Shown: one piece after another, positions 1 to 11,319 of the stretch
Layout: each line of letters begins with the position of its first letter
Position numbering within the stretch: the stretch's first letter is position 1
Assembly: GCF_000226095.1 (NCBI RefSeq)
Contig: NC_016472.1
Location: 4,650,001 to 4,714,000 of the forward strand
Source: Thermothelomyces thermophilus ATCC 42464
Lineage: Eukaryota; Ascomycota; Sordariomycetes; Sordariales; Chaetomiaceae
Direction of reading: 5' to 3'
Length of the DNA stretch: 64,000 nucleotides
Notes under the pieces: model-generated
The model's input: the letters and a program-made list of their open reading frames with translations, nothing else
Databases searched by the model: none
Told to the model about the DNA's origin: nothing
Program-made: the position numbers and the translations under genes

Positions 1-3000
1 CGTACATACAAATTTCAAGTCAATGCCGTGCACCAGGAGGACGAGTTCGCCACTTTTGACTATCTGCGGCTTATTCAACAGGTGCCTTACATGTACGCGT
101 CCTTCGTTGCCGAGGCGATCAGGCGTCGTGAATGGTTTGAGAAGATGAAGCAAGACTCATCTACGCTCGCGAACGAGATGGCTCTGTTCCAGGAGGAGGA
201 AGCCAAGAGGCGGCGGAAGTGGTACAAGTCTATCGGCAATACGTATGGCCCAGAAGCACCCGGCATGGATAGCAACGTTCCGGGTCTGGAGGTGAATCTC
301 CTTGGAGAGGAGGAGCCGTGGCCGCCCATGACTCGGGGGGATCTCGAGGAGTTCCACGGATTATTGCAAGCGAACAAGGCTGATCCTGATATTGTCGGAG
401 ATGTCGGCAAGCTCATCTCCGCCATGGACAACCCCACGAGACAGCAGTCCAAACGCATGAAGGCGTTCAAGAATGGCAGCGTTCATGAGGCTGCCCTCGG
501 GCGCAGTGGCCTACTGATTCGGGGGGATGACGATCTCCTACGGTCCCTCCAAGATGACAAGTCCAAACTGGAAAGCAAGCTGAAGACAGCTGAGAGTCGT
601 GTGCGGAGGCTCGAGGATTTGCTTCACCGGCAAACTCAGGCATCACGGCCAAGCTTGGGCAATCTCTTTCAACTACCGAGCCAGCAGCTCTCTGACCGGG
701 TTGACTCGACCATCTCCGTTAGGTCTCCGCAGCCGTTGGAAGACCGGAGGGGTTCTATCGAAGGCGCCGAGTTCCTCGCACAGCGTGTTCAGCAGCTGGA
801 AGCTGAGTTAGCAGCAGAAAAGGAACGGTCTGCGGCCCTCGAGAGGGATCTCGAGGGGCAAGTTACGCTATGCAGCGACGTCAAGGGCCAGATAGACGAG
901 GCCAACTCGACAAAGAAGGATTTGCTGGAGAACCTGGAAGCCCTCAAACGGGAATTTATGGGAGAGAGGAAGTCACTCGAAGACGAGATCAAACGCCTTC
1001 AGGCGCGGTTAGAGGACACGGAGGAAGAGATCGACCATTTCGGGGAATCTAGGGAGAACGAGAAGGCTTCCTATCTCGAAACCATTCAAGCACTCAAGCT
1101 CGAGGTCGAACAGTTGACCAAAGAAAAACGCGACGATCTCCTCAAGTCAGAAGGCAAGATTAACTTTCTGCGTGAGGAAACACGTCTGCAGCGTGAGACA
1201 ATAGAGGCACAGGAACGACAGCTCCAGGCTGCTCAAGAAGAATCCAGAGACCTCCGCAAGAAATACGAGATGGCAAGCGAGACGGTTGACCTACAGCTCA
1301 AGGCGCTACGCCAGCTTTGGGTCCAACTATTTCCCGGCGAAATAGCTCCCGATGATCTCGCCGACCTCACCAGCCAGATATCAGCGAAAGCCGGTGACGC
1401 AGTGACGAGGGTGTCGAGTTTGGAAAACGACATTTCCCTGCTACGGGCAGAACTGGATTCGACGCATAATGCCCTTGAATCAGCAAGAGCAGAGAAGGCA
1501 GCTGTCGAGAGACGCGCCTCAGACGAGGAGGCCACATCGATACGTGTTCGTGAGGAACTAGCAAAACAACAGGCCAAGATGGTGGCACTTGAGGGCGAGT
1601 TGGCCGACAGCCGCGAGCAACTCAAGCAGCTACGCGCCAAGGTTTCTGACGGCGAGTCGGGCTTTGAGACCCTGCGGAAGCGGCTGGAGGAAGAAGAGAG
1701 AAAGGTAATTTCAATTACAGAAGAGCTCGCTTCCCGACAATCACAGGTGGGCAGGCTAGAGGAGGAGGTCGAGCATCTCAGAGACAAGCTTGAGCGATCG
1801 CACGTCAGGTTGTCCGACATGACGGCCCTGTTTGATGCTCGGTCAAAGCATGCAAAGGATCTCACTCAACGCTTGTACTCGCAAAACGAGCGCCTCATCC
1901 GCCTGCTCGAGCGACTCGGTTTTTCGGTGACGCGCCAAGAAGGCAGCATGACGATTCAAAAGATCCCTCGGTCTGAGCGCTCGTCACAAAACGCCAACGA
2001 CTCGGACCCAAGTTCGTCGCTCCGTAGATCCGGCACGCTCAACAGCCGCAGTGCTATTTTCAATAGCGCTGATCTCACCCTCCTCAACTGGATGGACTCC
2101 TCGGACGCGGAGACAGAATCTGTGAAGTATGATGCTTACATATCCTCGCTTGGTGCGTTTGACGTCGATGCCTTTAGTGAAGTCATTTATCGGCGCGTGA
2201 GGGATGTCGAGCATATGGCTCGCAAGCTCCAGCGCGACGCACGCGCATATCGCGATAAGGCTCGTGCGTTTCAAAAGGAGGCGCACGAGAAGATTGCGTA
2301 CAAGCATTTTAAAGAGGGCGACCTCGCCCTTTTCCTCCCGACAAGGAATCAGAAGACCGGAGCATGGGCGGCATTCAACGTTGGCTTTCCGCACTATTTC
2401 CTGCGGGAACAAGAGGCGCACCGGCTGCGCAATCGGGAGTGGCTGCTGGCTCGGATCTCGCGCATACAGGAGCGAGTTGTGGACCTTTCCAAATCGCTGA
2501 AAAATCCGTCCGGGGTGGCCAAGGAAGATGGTGCTGCCGAGTCGGAATCTCTAAACGACGATGAAAACGATAATCCGTTCGATTTGTCCGACGGCCTCCG
2601 CTGGTATCTTCTCGAAGCTGCCGAGGATAAGCCCGGAGCACCATCAACTCCTGGGCTTGCCAAGAGTACAGTTGCGGCCAATAATGTCGAAGCCATGGCC
2701 GAGAAACACACACGCAGTCGAGTAGGATCCAAGGGAGCAGGGGCCGGAACCCGTGGTATCGGTGCGTCGGGCATTGAGGGGGTGAGCAAGACGCTGTCCA
2801 AAAACCTCGAGAGCCGCCGGTCAAGCACAGGCTCTAGGAAAGCCTTGCCCTTCGCGATGGGGGTTTCGAGGGGCCGGGATAGTGCTGCCGCCAGTGAGAC
2901 CAACTCGCTGCGTGCCGCGCCCGCGGATACATCGGTGCCGACAAGCCCAACACATCAGCATGCAACCGCTCCCACCGTGTCGCATCGTGATTCTCCACAG

Positions 3001-3138
3001 ACATCGACCCATACTACTAATGAACTTGCGAGAACAACGGGTATCAACGAGACGTCGGCAGGAATCGAACCTGAGCAGCAGGCGTCAACGCGGCAGTTTG
3101 AGGTTCGCAAGGATGTTGACTCTCTGATGGGTCCCTAA
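1..3138 (+). CDS. ATG11: Autophagy-related protein 11 (ATG11), 5' partial
   Basis: The reading frame is open from base 1, so the N-terminus lies outside the window; 1045 residues are visible. The protein is a long scaffold. Its middle, roughly bases 550-1900, is almost continuous heptad-type coiled coil rich in E, K, R, Q and L. Around bases 2190-2490 lies a compact domain with the motif FKEGDLALFLPT followed by WAAFNVGFPHYFL, which matches the C-terminal 'claw' of the ATG11/FIP200 family. A Ser/Thr/Pro-rich disordered tail follows. In that family the protein tethers cargo receptors and recruits the Atg1 kinase at the phagophore assembly site for selective autophagy such as pexophagy and mitophagy. 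No intron is needed in the visible part. It converges on the bL9m gene. The identity rests on the claw motif plus architecture. Confidence 0.9.
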   Translation, partial: RTYKFQVNAVHQEDEFATFDYLRLIQQVPYMYASFVAEAIRRREWFEKMKQDSSTLANEMALFQEEEAKRRRKWYKSIGNTYGPEAPGMDSNVPGLEVNLLGEEEPWPPMTRGDLEEFHGLLQANKADPDIVGDVGKLISAMDNPTRQQSKRMKAFKNGSVHEAALGRSGLLIRGDDDLLRSLQDDKSKLESKLKTAESRVRRLEDLLHRQTQASRPSLGNLFQLPSQQLSDRVDSTISVRSPQPLEDRRGSIEGAEFLAQRVQQLEAELAAEKERSAALERDLEGQVTLCSDVKGQIDEANSTKKDLLENLEALKREFMGERKSLEDEIKRLQARLEDTEEEIDHFGESRENEKASYLETIQALKLEVEQLTKEKRDDLLKSEGKINFLREETRLQRETIEAQERQLQAAQEESRDLRKKYEMASETVDLQLKALRQLWVQLFPGEIAPDDLADLTSQISAKAGDAVTRVSSLENDISLLRAELDSTHNALESARAEKAAVERRASDEEATSIRVREELAKQQAKMVALEGELADSREQLKQLRAKVSDGESGFETLRKRLEEEERKVISITEELASRQSQVGRLEEEVEHLRDKLERSHVRLSDMTALFDARSKHAKDLTQRLYSQNERLIRLLERLGFSVTRQEGSMTIQKIPRSERSSQNANDSDPSSSLRRSGTLNSRSAIFNSADLTLLNWMDSSDAETESVKYDAYISSLGAFDVDAFSEVIYRRVRDVEHMARKLQRDARAYRDKARAFQKEAHEKIAYKHFKEGDLALFLPTRNQKTGAWAAFNVGFPHYFLREQEAHRLRNREWLLARISRIQERVVDLSKSLKNPSGVAKEDGAAESESLNDDENDNPFDLSDGLRWYLLEAAEDKPGAPSTPGLAKSTVAANNVEAMAEKHTRSRVGSKGAGAGTRGIGASGIEGVSKTLSKNLESRRSSTGSRKALPFAMGVSRGRDSAAASETNSLRAAPADTSVPTSPTHQHATAPTVSHRDSPQTSTHTTNELARTTGINETSAGIEPEQQASTRQFEVRKDVDSLMGP

Positions 3139-3539
3139 GCGGCATCCTGGTTTCGGCTCCGGACAGCAAAATGCTCTTGGGCCCGCCCAACCTACCCAAG
3201 GATTGCGAGCAGAGTGCTTAAGCTGACGCGTCGAGTAGATGGACGCAATTGAGATTTGTTTTGGGGCATGGGTGTCGACTATGGGTTAGACCATGAAGTT
3301 TCCGATAACCAGCTGTGTCGGGCGAGGCTGAGCCGTGGCGTTCAGGTCTGGTAAATTGTGCTGCCGTTGTTAGCTGGCAGTTTGAAAGGGGATAGTGAGA
3401 CGATCACTCTTAGAAGAGATCATCAGAAGCAGATTTTGTATACAATGATTTGAATACAAGTAATCATACAGAACCACCCAGCCGTCCTGATGTTGCGCCC
3501 GCTACCTTGATGCGAGTCCTAAGGGCAGAGCCTGTTTAT
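3139..3539. other. Intergenic, convergent 3' regions
   Basis: The 3' flanks of ATG11 (+) and the bL9m gene (-) meet here. It is AT-richer than its neighbours near 3430-3470. No coding region, RNA gene or repeat was recognised. Confidence 0.6.
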
Positions 3540-4548
3540 TCACGAAGCAACTTGCGCTTCGCCTCTGTCCGAGCCCTCGGTCAGCGGCAGAACTTCCACA
3601 GTTTTGCGGACGGGTTCCAACCCGGTACCGCCGACCAAAATTTCCACCTCCCAACGGCCCAGGGTTTTGACCCTGTCTGTCTCCTCGTCCGTGCCCAAGA
3701 AACGGATGTTTTCTGGTTCGAGGACGATGCGGCTACCCTCAACGTCATTAACCAGTAAGCCTTTGATGTGGCCCACAATGTCGGTAGCTGACACAGAACC
3801 ATAAATGGCCATGGGGGCGTTTCGATCGTGCGCAGTGTCTGCCTTCGCGGAAGCCACCAGAGGAGAAATAGGCTGGGAGGGTGGAGGAGGGGCTGGGGCC
3901 GGGATCGGCTTGCGGTGAAAGGCGAGAGTGTCGGGGATCATGGTCGTGAGGATCGTGTGAGCCTTCTCGGGCTGTTTATTTGTGACTCGTCAGAACCCTG
4001 GGAACAGCGCAGCGGAAAGCAGGAGAGGAGGGGGGATTGCAGGCCGTGGCAAACGTACAGATGTGGTCAGCACGGTCGGTGATGGAACCTCGGCCTCTGG
4101 GGAATCCTCAACATCGGCAACGTCCAGGATACCGAAGGTGGTGTCCCGTTCCCCGATGTCGTCGCGAGTCAAGCCGAGCTCACGGAAGCGCGAGGGAGTC
4201 ATGTACTCGGCCCTTTTGTGCGGAAACCACTGATTGCGCATGCGCCCTCGTTCGATGCGGAAGACGGCGTCTGGGGTGCGACTGTCAGCACCAATTGGTC
4301 TACCGTGGATGTACACAGCCAGAAGAAAAGAAAGGCTCCGTACCCTTGCGACCGAACCTAGGAATATCCTCGAGCAGGCGGACGATAACGCCCTGGTCCC
4401 TGGGTCGCAGACGATTGGACTTTGCGCGAACCTGCACCAACGTAACGGCGCTGCCGCTTACATTGCTGCTGCTAAACGGTTGCGCCAGTCTCCGCAGACA
4501 CGCCAGACACGTCGGCGGCCTGGTTGCCGATGGTGTCGCCATGGGCAT
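3540..4548 (-). CDS. Mitochondrial ribosomal protein bL9m (yeast Mrpl50 family)
   Basis: Three exons join in frame: 4548..4344, 4270..4059 and 3971..3540, with GT-AG introns of 73 and 87 nt. The product is 282 residues. Residues about 45-100 carry the L9 N-domain pattern VIVRLLEDIPRFGRK followed by RGRMRNQWFP. The last exon carries YGSVSATDIVGHIK, typical of the L9 C-domain. The first 40 residues are rich in R, S, T and C and poor in acidic residues, as expected for a mitochondrial import presequence. The family binds the large mitochondrial ribosomal subunit. Two possible start codons lie six bases apart (4548 and 4542). The second intron's acceptor at 3972 was chosen because nearer AG sites bring in a stop or break the frame. 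Confidence 0.85.
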
Positions 4549-5009
4549 TTGTGAATGGGGTTGAGCGAGAAGCGGCGTAGACTCGCGGAGATGCCGTGCA
4601 GCGAGTTTTACCAGACTATGGGGCCAAAATTTCTGGGTCGAAGATGTCTTGCTAGGGATCGGGTAATCTTCGGAAGGCGGTACTTGGGGAGGCGGAGGCT
4701 TGGCGGAGCGATCACTCTGCGGAGGTACCTTCAGGTTACAAGATACGATATCCTTGGCAAGTACGGATCACCAGGTACACCCGGGCGGTCAAGATTCCGA
4801 ATCAGCGACGGCCTGGGCCCGACATGAGAGAACAGCAATTACACAAGGAGATCTCTGCCCAAATGTTCAAGACCAAATACTGGACTGCCACCATCACCAC
4901 CGCCATCGCAACAATAACAATCACAATGATGATAAAAAATTATAATTACAATGGTATTGCCGATGCCCGATTGTACCAGTCGCTGGCCTGTCATCAATGT
5001 TGTTTTCTG
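4549..5009. other. Intergenic, promoter side of bL9m
   Basis: Holds the upstream region of the bL9m gene and the 3' end of the acetyltransferase gene, both on the minus strand. A low-complexity run of CAC/CAA/AAT triplets lies at about 4885-4950. Nothing else was recognised. Confidence 0.55.
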
Positions 5010-6583
5010 TTAGATGATGTCCTGGCCCCGGCCCAACCGGTCGAGCCAGCATTCGAGGTCCGCCGCCAGACTTTCGACAGTTGAGGTCTCCACGATTCCC
5101 TCCTGCCATCCCAGCACGATGCCGAGCTCACCTCCCGCTACGCCGGCAACGCTGACGCTAACGGCAGCGCCCGCGACGGTGGCGCCCTGGGACATGAGAG
5201 ACCGTTGGGTTTTCCAGCCTCCGGCTGCCTCTCCCTCCGCCCCTTGGTCACCTGGCATCGACCCGATGTTGGACACCTCCCACGTGTCTTGGCGTGCCCT
5301 TCCCACCTTTGAGAGCCAGAAACTCCGCCAGTCAGAGACCCAGCCGAGCATGCTCATGATGTCGTCCTTTGGTACATTATCGAGATGCTGCTTCATGCTA
5401 CGTCGCAGATTCGCCGCAACCTTCCAGATCTGGTCCGTCGAGAGCCCCTGTCGCAGTGCTGTGATAGTAGACGCGTCAAAGGTGTGAGTCTGGGCCGTCA
5501 CATAAACGCCAAATAAGGTTCGGCTGCCTCCGTTCTCCGAGCCGTCACCGATGAACGGTCTCAGGTCGATCGGGGTCGTGCTGCGGAACGCAGCCGCCTT
5601 CTCTGCCGATATCTGCCTGGAGAGAGAGGCCAGGACAAGGGCGTGGAGCAAAGGCGTAAGCGTCGCCTGGTTCGCCCTGCAAGAGGCGAGGATCTGTGTC
5701 ACCGCGGTCGAGGGGACGCTGACGATTCGCAGCCTTGTCCGACATGGCTCGAGCGTAATAGCTTTTCCGGTCCACGGGGCGGGGGGCTGACGCCCTCGGA
5801 GCCAGGCCGGTGCGAGTTCACGCCACAGGACTCGCACTAGGAACCCCCAGGACTTGCTGAACTTTACCAGTTCTTCCTGGGGCCGGACGTGCACCCGGCG
5901 AGCGAGGCCCCTCAGGTCCAGGGTGCGCCCAGAAAGCGGAATGGGCTGGTCGGTTGGGTGATTCAGTTCGTTGAGAAGCGCCGTGTGGAAGAGCGCAGTG
6001 CTGCGCCCGTCGGCGATTGCGTGGTGTGCCGCAAACACCGCGTCGAGCACGAACAGGCCGGCCTCATCTGCCGTACCCCAGGCGATGACGGTCAACTTCC
6101 AGGGCGGCCGATGCTCTATATCAGGCCAGCTTCGATTGTGCTGGTCTTCGAGTATGCCGAGCAGGATAGCATCGTGAGCGGCCGGCTTTTTGTCCGATTT
6201 TTCCACGAACTCGAAATGCTCGTCGAGGCTGATGGATGGCCGCTGTACAAACCGCGGCTTGGAAGTATCCTCGCCAGAGATACCGACACCCAAGGATGGA
6301 ATGGAGAGCGCAACATTGGCAACGGCATTCTCGAGTATTTCGCGAACGTTTCGGTCTCGGAGCCTTGCCGAGGGCACCAAATACCGGCACGTGTTCGCCA
6401 CGCACTTGTAGAAACCCAGTGCATGCCTTGACGACGAGTATATCTCACTGCTCTCAACATTAGCCCTGAGCGGAACGGATAGACACCCCCACGGCGGCCT
6501 TGATGAAGGTCGGAACAGCCGGACGGGGAGCCATAGACCTACCACGGCCCCAGCGGGCGAACCACTTCCTCTTGGGCGCTCAT
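5010..6583 (-). CDS. Alcohol acetyltransferase-like (AATase) protein
   Basis: A short first exon (6583..6543, 41 nt) joins a long second exon (6447..5010) across a 95-nt intron, giving 492 residues. I prefer this model to a single exon starting at 6545. It starts MSAQEEVVRPLG and runs into EIYSSSRHALGFY, the usual N-terminus of the family, and the long exon has no comparable start. The motif HAIADG (bases about 6020-6040) is the HxxxDG catalytic signature of the BAHD/condensation superfamily. The C-terminal half has the STTPIDLRPF block. Relatives of yeast Atf1/Atf2 transfer acetyl from acetyl-CoA to alcohols or sterols and sit at the ER or lipid droplets; the substrate here cannot be told. 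It stands head to head with the next gene on the plus strand. Confidence 0.8.
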
Positions 6584-7617
6584 TTTAGATCTTAATCTTC
6601 AGGGAAGGCCAGGCAACAATCATTAATATCTTCCGGTGTCGGGAGGTTACGTAGAGTATCCACGAGTCGGGAATCGAGCGCTCTCTCAAACACCCTTCGA
6701 TAGCTCTGGGCAGCCGGATTCTGGTCATTTATATTATTGCCGACACGTAAACAATGCGTGACCGGCGCCGTAACCCTGTCGGCGGCCTCCTCCTCTCAAG
6801 TCAGCAGGCCAGGGGTTTATATGTGAGCGTTGGGCGTCTGTGCGCGCCGTGTTGCGCGTCGAAGGCCCAGGTGTATTGTACTCTGTACCTGTAATGACGA
6901 TGCCCATGCTATAAGAGCTGATATCTCTGATAAATCCTGAACAATCCTGAACCCATGCCTACGAGAACCAGTGAAATGGGATAAATTAAAGATGTTGAGG
7001 AGGCGCAAGGTGAGCATTGTTCAGACTATCTTTTGGACTTAAGACGAGCGCAAAGGGGAGTACCGAGTGCGTAGCACGAAAGACGCGCTTCAGTTTGCAT
7101 TGGTTGCCGCGTGAGGTGGGGGCGGTGGGGAGGGGCAGCTTGCAGTTTGTTGGCAATACATAGTAGAGTACGGCGAAGTTACCTTACCAACCCCAAAGTG
7201 CCAATGAAAAAACATCACGGATCGCACGTATTGTACTCTATCGTACTGTAATACGCACGCAGTTGCAGTAGCTGACGTTACCTTCCTCAGGGTACCTGAT
7301 CACCCAAGCTCAGCACCACGCTAGACAGCGCAGCACAGGCCTGGAGATATTACTTGGTAGGTTGGGCACCAGCAAGTGCGACTCGACAGGCACAACGTGG
7401 ACTTCGGAGCACACTCTCTTAGTTGTCTGCCTACGCTCAGCACCGTGTGTTCCTTATTTTTGGACGATGGCGCGTTGCACCTCTTACACAGTTCTTTCAA
7501 CCCTTGTCTACTTGTAGCGCGACAAGCATTAAGCACAACCCGCCTGTCTTTCCCGGTCGAGCTCACCCATATACCGATACGGCGCTCCACCGACGCGACT
7601 GCGACCGTCTTACGGAA
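6584..7617. other. Divergent intergenic region
   Basis: One kilobase between the AATase-like gene (-) and the disordered membrane-protein gene (+). It is relatively AT-rich at 6600-7000 and holds GTACTCTA/TACTGTA-type short repeats at 7220-7260. The frame of the right-hand gene stays open upstream to 7423, but the best start is 7618. No other gene was recognised. Confidence 0.55.
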
Positions 7618-10600
7618 ATGGAACGCGACGGAAATGGCCGCGCAGGGCCAGATATCGATGCGAAAGCAGCACAGCCAAATACCCGCTTCACGTCGCCACT
7701 AGTTATCCACAGCGCGTCGCGCAGAAGAAGCCTGTTTTCGCGACCAAAGGCGCATGAGGACAATGCTCGCCCGGGAAGCTCAGGCTCAGTTTCCGACGGA
7801 AATGTAGCGTCGCCCAGCAGTACGAGAATTCCGCGCCCCGCTCAGCGACGGCCATTCACCCTTTCGGACGCCTACCGGAGGGCCGAAGAAGAGGAGGCAG
7901 CTCAGGGATCACCGAGTCCAGCGCCACGGTTGTGGCGATCTCCTCGCGAATCTGCCGGGAAGAAACATACAAAGGCCTCGAGTCCTAGCGTGTCGGCGCT
8001 CCCACAACGCGGAGGACTGAGGGAAGAGCCTTCAGGGACCAGCCATGCTGAGGGTCATGAGGGGCGTCCTGGTTCGTCACAGCAAAGCGATACTTCGGAT
8101 AGCACGTTTGACGATAAGCTCCGCCAATTTGCAAGAGACCAGAGGAACCCAGAGGAGACCAACCGCCGCAGCAGCGGCTTCTTATCCCGTTCCAGGCTCG
8201 GGACTAGGATTGTCGAGTCCGGAAAGGAATTGCTTGTGCGGAAAACCAGCCGAGGTAGTTTCGATAGCTTCTTCTCGCCACAGCCTGGCAAGGGGACAAC
8301 GACCAGCCCGTCGCTATTGCGGCGATTTTCCGGGAGAAAGCGGGAGTCAAGTGATGAAGTGTTGCCTCACGAAGGAGACGATCAGGCGCTGGCGGATCAC
8401 GAAACTCGCGACGAGCTTCTAGGACAGAGCACGACACCCCCCCGTGCGCGGAGCGCCGCATTTCTCGACTCGCAAACTCCCAACAGGAGCTTTGCTTGGC
8501 AAGCGGACGCGGATTTCACCGAGGCCGACCTACAAATCTCAAACAGCCCCCCGGTTATCCTCGGCCGCCGCAATACTAAAATTGACGAGATTCGGGCCTT
8601 GGAGGCTAGAGTTAGCCAGTACTTCTCAGAAAACCCCATCCACGAATCACAAGATACCCAGACCGCTAGCCCAGGCGCCTCAGATGCTCGCCCTGCCGCG
8701 GAGACTCGAGATGAGGGCCCTGCATTGCCCAACCAGCCTCTAGAGTCTCATACAGTTGCCAAGGACGCACTGGAGGATCAACCCGACGATGGGAATGCAG
8801 GTCCCCGCCCCCGATCGGTCAGCCAGACAAATCTGAAAGTGGATGAGCTCAGGTTGCGTGAAATTGAGACTTTATCCAGGAAGGCACTCGCAACGGCTAG
8901 ACTGGACGAGTTGCGGGAGAGAAATATTAGAATTTCACGTTCACCATCCCCAGATGTCGCACGAATATCTAGCAGAGAACGTACGCGGGCGTTCTCTCCG
9001 CTGCGTGACAGGCTGCGGAAGCCAGGGAATGAAACGTCCGGGGTCACAATCCAAGGTGAAGGAGGCCAAACCGACAAGAGCATATTTGGTCCACCCCCTC
9101 CTGTTCGAGATCGCTCCCTGGACAATCAAGTGGATACCGGCGGCGAGAGAAGCGGCGAAGATAGGAAGGGTCAACACAGCGCCCCAGAAGCGGGGGAAGA
9201 CCCGGGTGACGAGGTCTTACGCCGGCTGGGAGCCGCAACAGGCAGCAGCCCGACTCTCGAAGTGCGGACAGTTGCAAATAGCAACCATTCAGCACCGCGT
9301 TCCCTCGGGCTAGCCGAACGAGCAAGGCAGAGAAGGTCAATCGGCGGCGCTAAGAGCGACGTCAGGCCCACTGTTGGCTTCAGCGGCCTCTCGAGAAGTC
9401 CGTCAGCTGACTCGAAGACGGCTAAGCGCAAAAGCTTCGCGCATTCGGACGTCGACCCGACGGAACGCATAGAGGGGGAAATGAAGCTCTTTGCGCCCCA
9501 AGAGAATCAATCAGAAAAGGGTTCCTTGCGGGCTCCGTCGCCAGAGGCCGAGGAAGAGGCTCCCGATGAGACGCCAAAGCCGACCCAGACTGATCCTTCA
9601 ACGCAGCCTACTCCTAAGGTGACGGGGGCGTTTGTCGAGACCCCAGCAACGGTCAAGGTGGAAAAGGTAGAGAGTCCTGTCTCGGCTCCGCCTGCTGAGA
9701 ACAAGGACGTCGAATCGCAGCGAAACGGGGCGAGACGCTTGAGTAACAGCAGCAGCGGGGATTCTAAATCCTCTCTTTCTCTGGGCGAAAGAGACGGTGT
9801 TACGGCGCGCCGACGAAAGCGTACGCTGTCGTCTAGGGGCGAGCGGGCGCCTGGGCGGTCGTCATTGCTCTCTACACGGCGGCGTGCGAGGTCATTATCC
9901 AGAAGCCGCACACCATTGATCAATTCGGCGAGGCCGCCAACCGTCAGAGACGACCTACTAGAAATCCAGCGGGCCAACCATATTGAAGACTCGACGCTCG
10001 AAGACCTCGCTGATCTGCTCAGTCACCAGGGTCACTCACCTGCCGTTCCACCAAGCGCAGTAAGCGACGACGACAAGCTCGATAGGCAGAAGGAACTGGA
10101 AGCATATGATCGGATAAGCCGGTCGCTCGAGACTGGCCTGCTCGGAATCCGGAGTGCAAAGCAAGGGATTGAGCGTCTTGAGGACAAAGTCTCCCAGGCG
10201 GAGCTCAAGGATCACACACGACACGCAGGTCACGGCGACCGCGCCAGGGGAGAATCGGCATCGTGTCTGGTTTGCCAGGGCTCCAAACCCCCTGTCGACG
10301 CGTCAGTGACGTACCTCCACCTTCCGCTTCCATACCTCTGGTCGCGACGCCCGAAGTTTCGGTTCACGCTCTTTGGTCTCAGCCTATTTCTGCTGTCTCT
10401 CTGGTATGTTTTGGAGTCGTGGATTTGCTTCCGGTATTGCAAACCAGAATACTGTTACCCCGGCACGGCATGCGACTGGTCATCGGATGATCCGGTCTGG
10501 GGCTATGCGATTCCAGTGAAGTTGGATGAGTGGGCTACTGGTGGACAAGGAAGGCGTCTCGTGCGTCGACTCCAGCCCGAGGTGTCTGACTGGTTGGCTG

Positions 10601-10857
10601 ACATGTGGGATGCCGCCACCGGGACCGATATCACGACGATCGACACGTCTCGCTACGGCTGGGAGCAGAAGCGGCAGTACAGAAGACGGCTGGCTAAAAA
10701 GGGACTCCGCAAGCCGTTCGTCGAACGGCCGGAGGACAAGGCTGTATTTTCGGGGTGGAAATCTGTCCGGCAAGCCAACGAAAGGGCCCAATCAGCGCAG
10801 GAGATGGGATATGAGGTGGATGAAGACGAAACCATCGGCTCCGATGAAAGGCTCTAG
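7618..10857 (+). CDS. Large disordered single-pass membrane protein, unknown family
   Basis: One uninterrupted exon encodes 1079 residues from the ATG at 7618. The frame is open further 5', but the sequence there looks non-coding. Residues 1-900 are Ser/Arg/Glu/Pro-rich and predicted disordered, with many SP, RS and SRTP sites that suggest phosphorylation. Three related short motifs occur: KIDEIR (about residue 321), KVDELR (407) and RLDELR (428), the last followed by RSPSP. Around residues 900-940 a basic RRPKFRF stretch precedes one hydrophobic segment, LFGLSLFLLSLWYVLESW. Next comes a Cys-rich stretch (CFRYCKPEYC, then TACDW), then a basic C-terminal region. A large cytosolic or nuclear arm with a short luminal Cys-rich segment fits what is visible. 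I do not recognise the family or function. The ordered C-terminal 170 residues look like the conserved core. Confidence 0.75.
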   Translation: MERDGNGRAGPDIDAKAAQPNTRFTSPLVIHSASRRRSLFSRPKAHEDNARPGSSGSVSDGNVASPSSTRIPRPAQRRPFTLSDAYRRAEEEEAAQGSPSPAPRLWRSPRESAGKKHTKASSPSVSALPQRGGLREEPSGTSHAEGHEGRPGSSQQSDTSDSTFDDKLRQFARDQRNPEETNRRSSGFLSRSRLGTRIVESGKELLVRKTSRGSFDSFFSPQPGKGTTTSPSLLRRFSGRKRESSDEVLPHEGDDQALADHETRDELLGQSTTPPRARSAAFLDSQTPNRSFAWQADADFTEADLQISNSPPVILGRRNTKIDEIRALEARVSQYFSENPIHESQDTQTASPGASDARPAAETRDEGPALPNQPLESHTVAKDALEDQPDDGNAGPRPRSVSQTNLKVDELRLREIETLSRKALATARLDELRERNIRISRSPSPDVARISSRERTRAFSPLRDRLRKPGNETSGVTIQGEGGQTDKSIFGPPPPVRDRSLDNQVDTGGERSGEDRKGQHSAPEAGEDPGDEVLRRLGAATGSSPTLEVRTVANSNHSAPRSLGLAERARQRRSIGGAKSDVRPTVGFSGLSRSPSADSKTAKRKSFAHSDVDPTERIEGEMKLFAPQENQSEKGSLRAPSPEAEEEAPDETPKPTQTDPSTQPTPKVTGAFVETPATVKVEKVESPVSAPPAENKDVESQRNGARRLSNSSSGDSKSSLSLGERDGVTARRRKRTLSSRGERAPGRSSLLSTRRRARSLSRSRTPLINSARPPTVRDDLLEIQRANHIEDSTLEDLADLLSHQGHSPAVPPSAVSDDDKLDRQKELEAYDRISRSLETGLLGIRSAKQGIERLEDKVSQAELKDHTRHAGHGDRARGESASCLVCQGSKPPVDASVTYLHLPLPYLWSRRPKFRFTLFGLSLFLLSLWYVLESWICFRYCKPEYCYPGTACDWSSDDPVWGYAIPVKLDEWATGGQGRRLVRRLQPEVSDWLADMWDAATGTDITTIDTSRYGWEQKRQYRRRLAKKGLRKPFVERPEDKAVFSGWKSVRQANERAQSAQEMGYEVDEDETIGSDERL

Positions 10858-11319
10858 CAGTACGAGAGTGCTGTGGTCGTTGATATCAGTGGAACTTACG
10901 GAACTTATGCCTGTATCAGGAAGAGACCGGAGGTTGCCGTGGGCCGGGTCGAACTTAGGGTTACGGCAATCACTGAAGAGCATGGCGTTCTTGGTTGGCG
11001 CCATTTGGCCATAATCTCACAGGATGAGGGTAGGAAAGGAGGAAAGGAAGGAGGGTCGGGGAGGGAATGGGTGTACTCCCGAAGCGATACCATCCTCGTC
11101 TCTGTGTCTAGTCATGTCTAAAACTGGCAATGATGCTGATAGCAGCCTAGATGGGCTATGTTTTCATTTGACCCCAGCTCCTCCTCTGATTCGTTGCTCC
11201 AGTGTGCGTCTTCATTCGATGAGTAAGTGCTGTAGGTACTGAGAGGCACATCCTTGCAGCACCGATATGAGTGTTGGGGCTTAAGGGTCAATTGCCCAGT
11301 GGCTACCTTCTCTACCATG
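10858..11319. other. Intergenic, convergent 3' regions
   Basis: Lies between two genes transcribed toward each other. A purine-rich GGAAAGGA-type run is at about 11030-11070. No gene was recognised. Confidence 0.55.
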
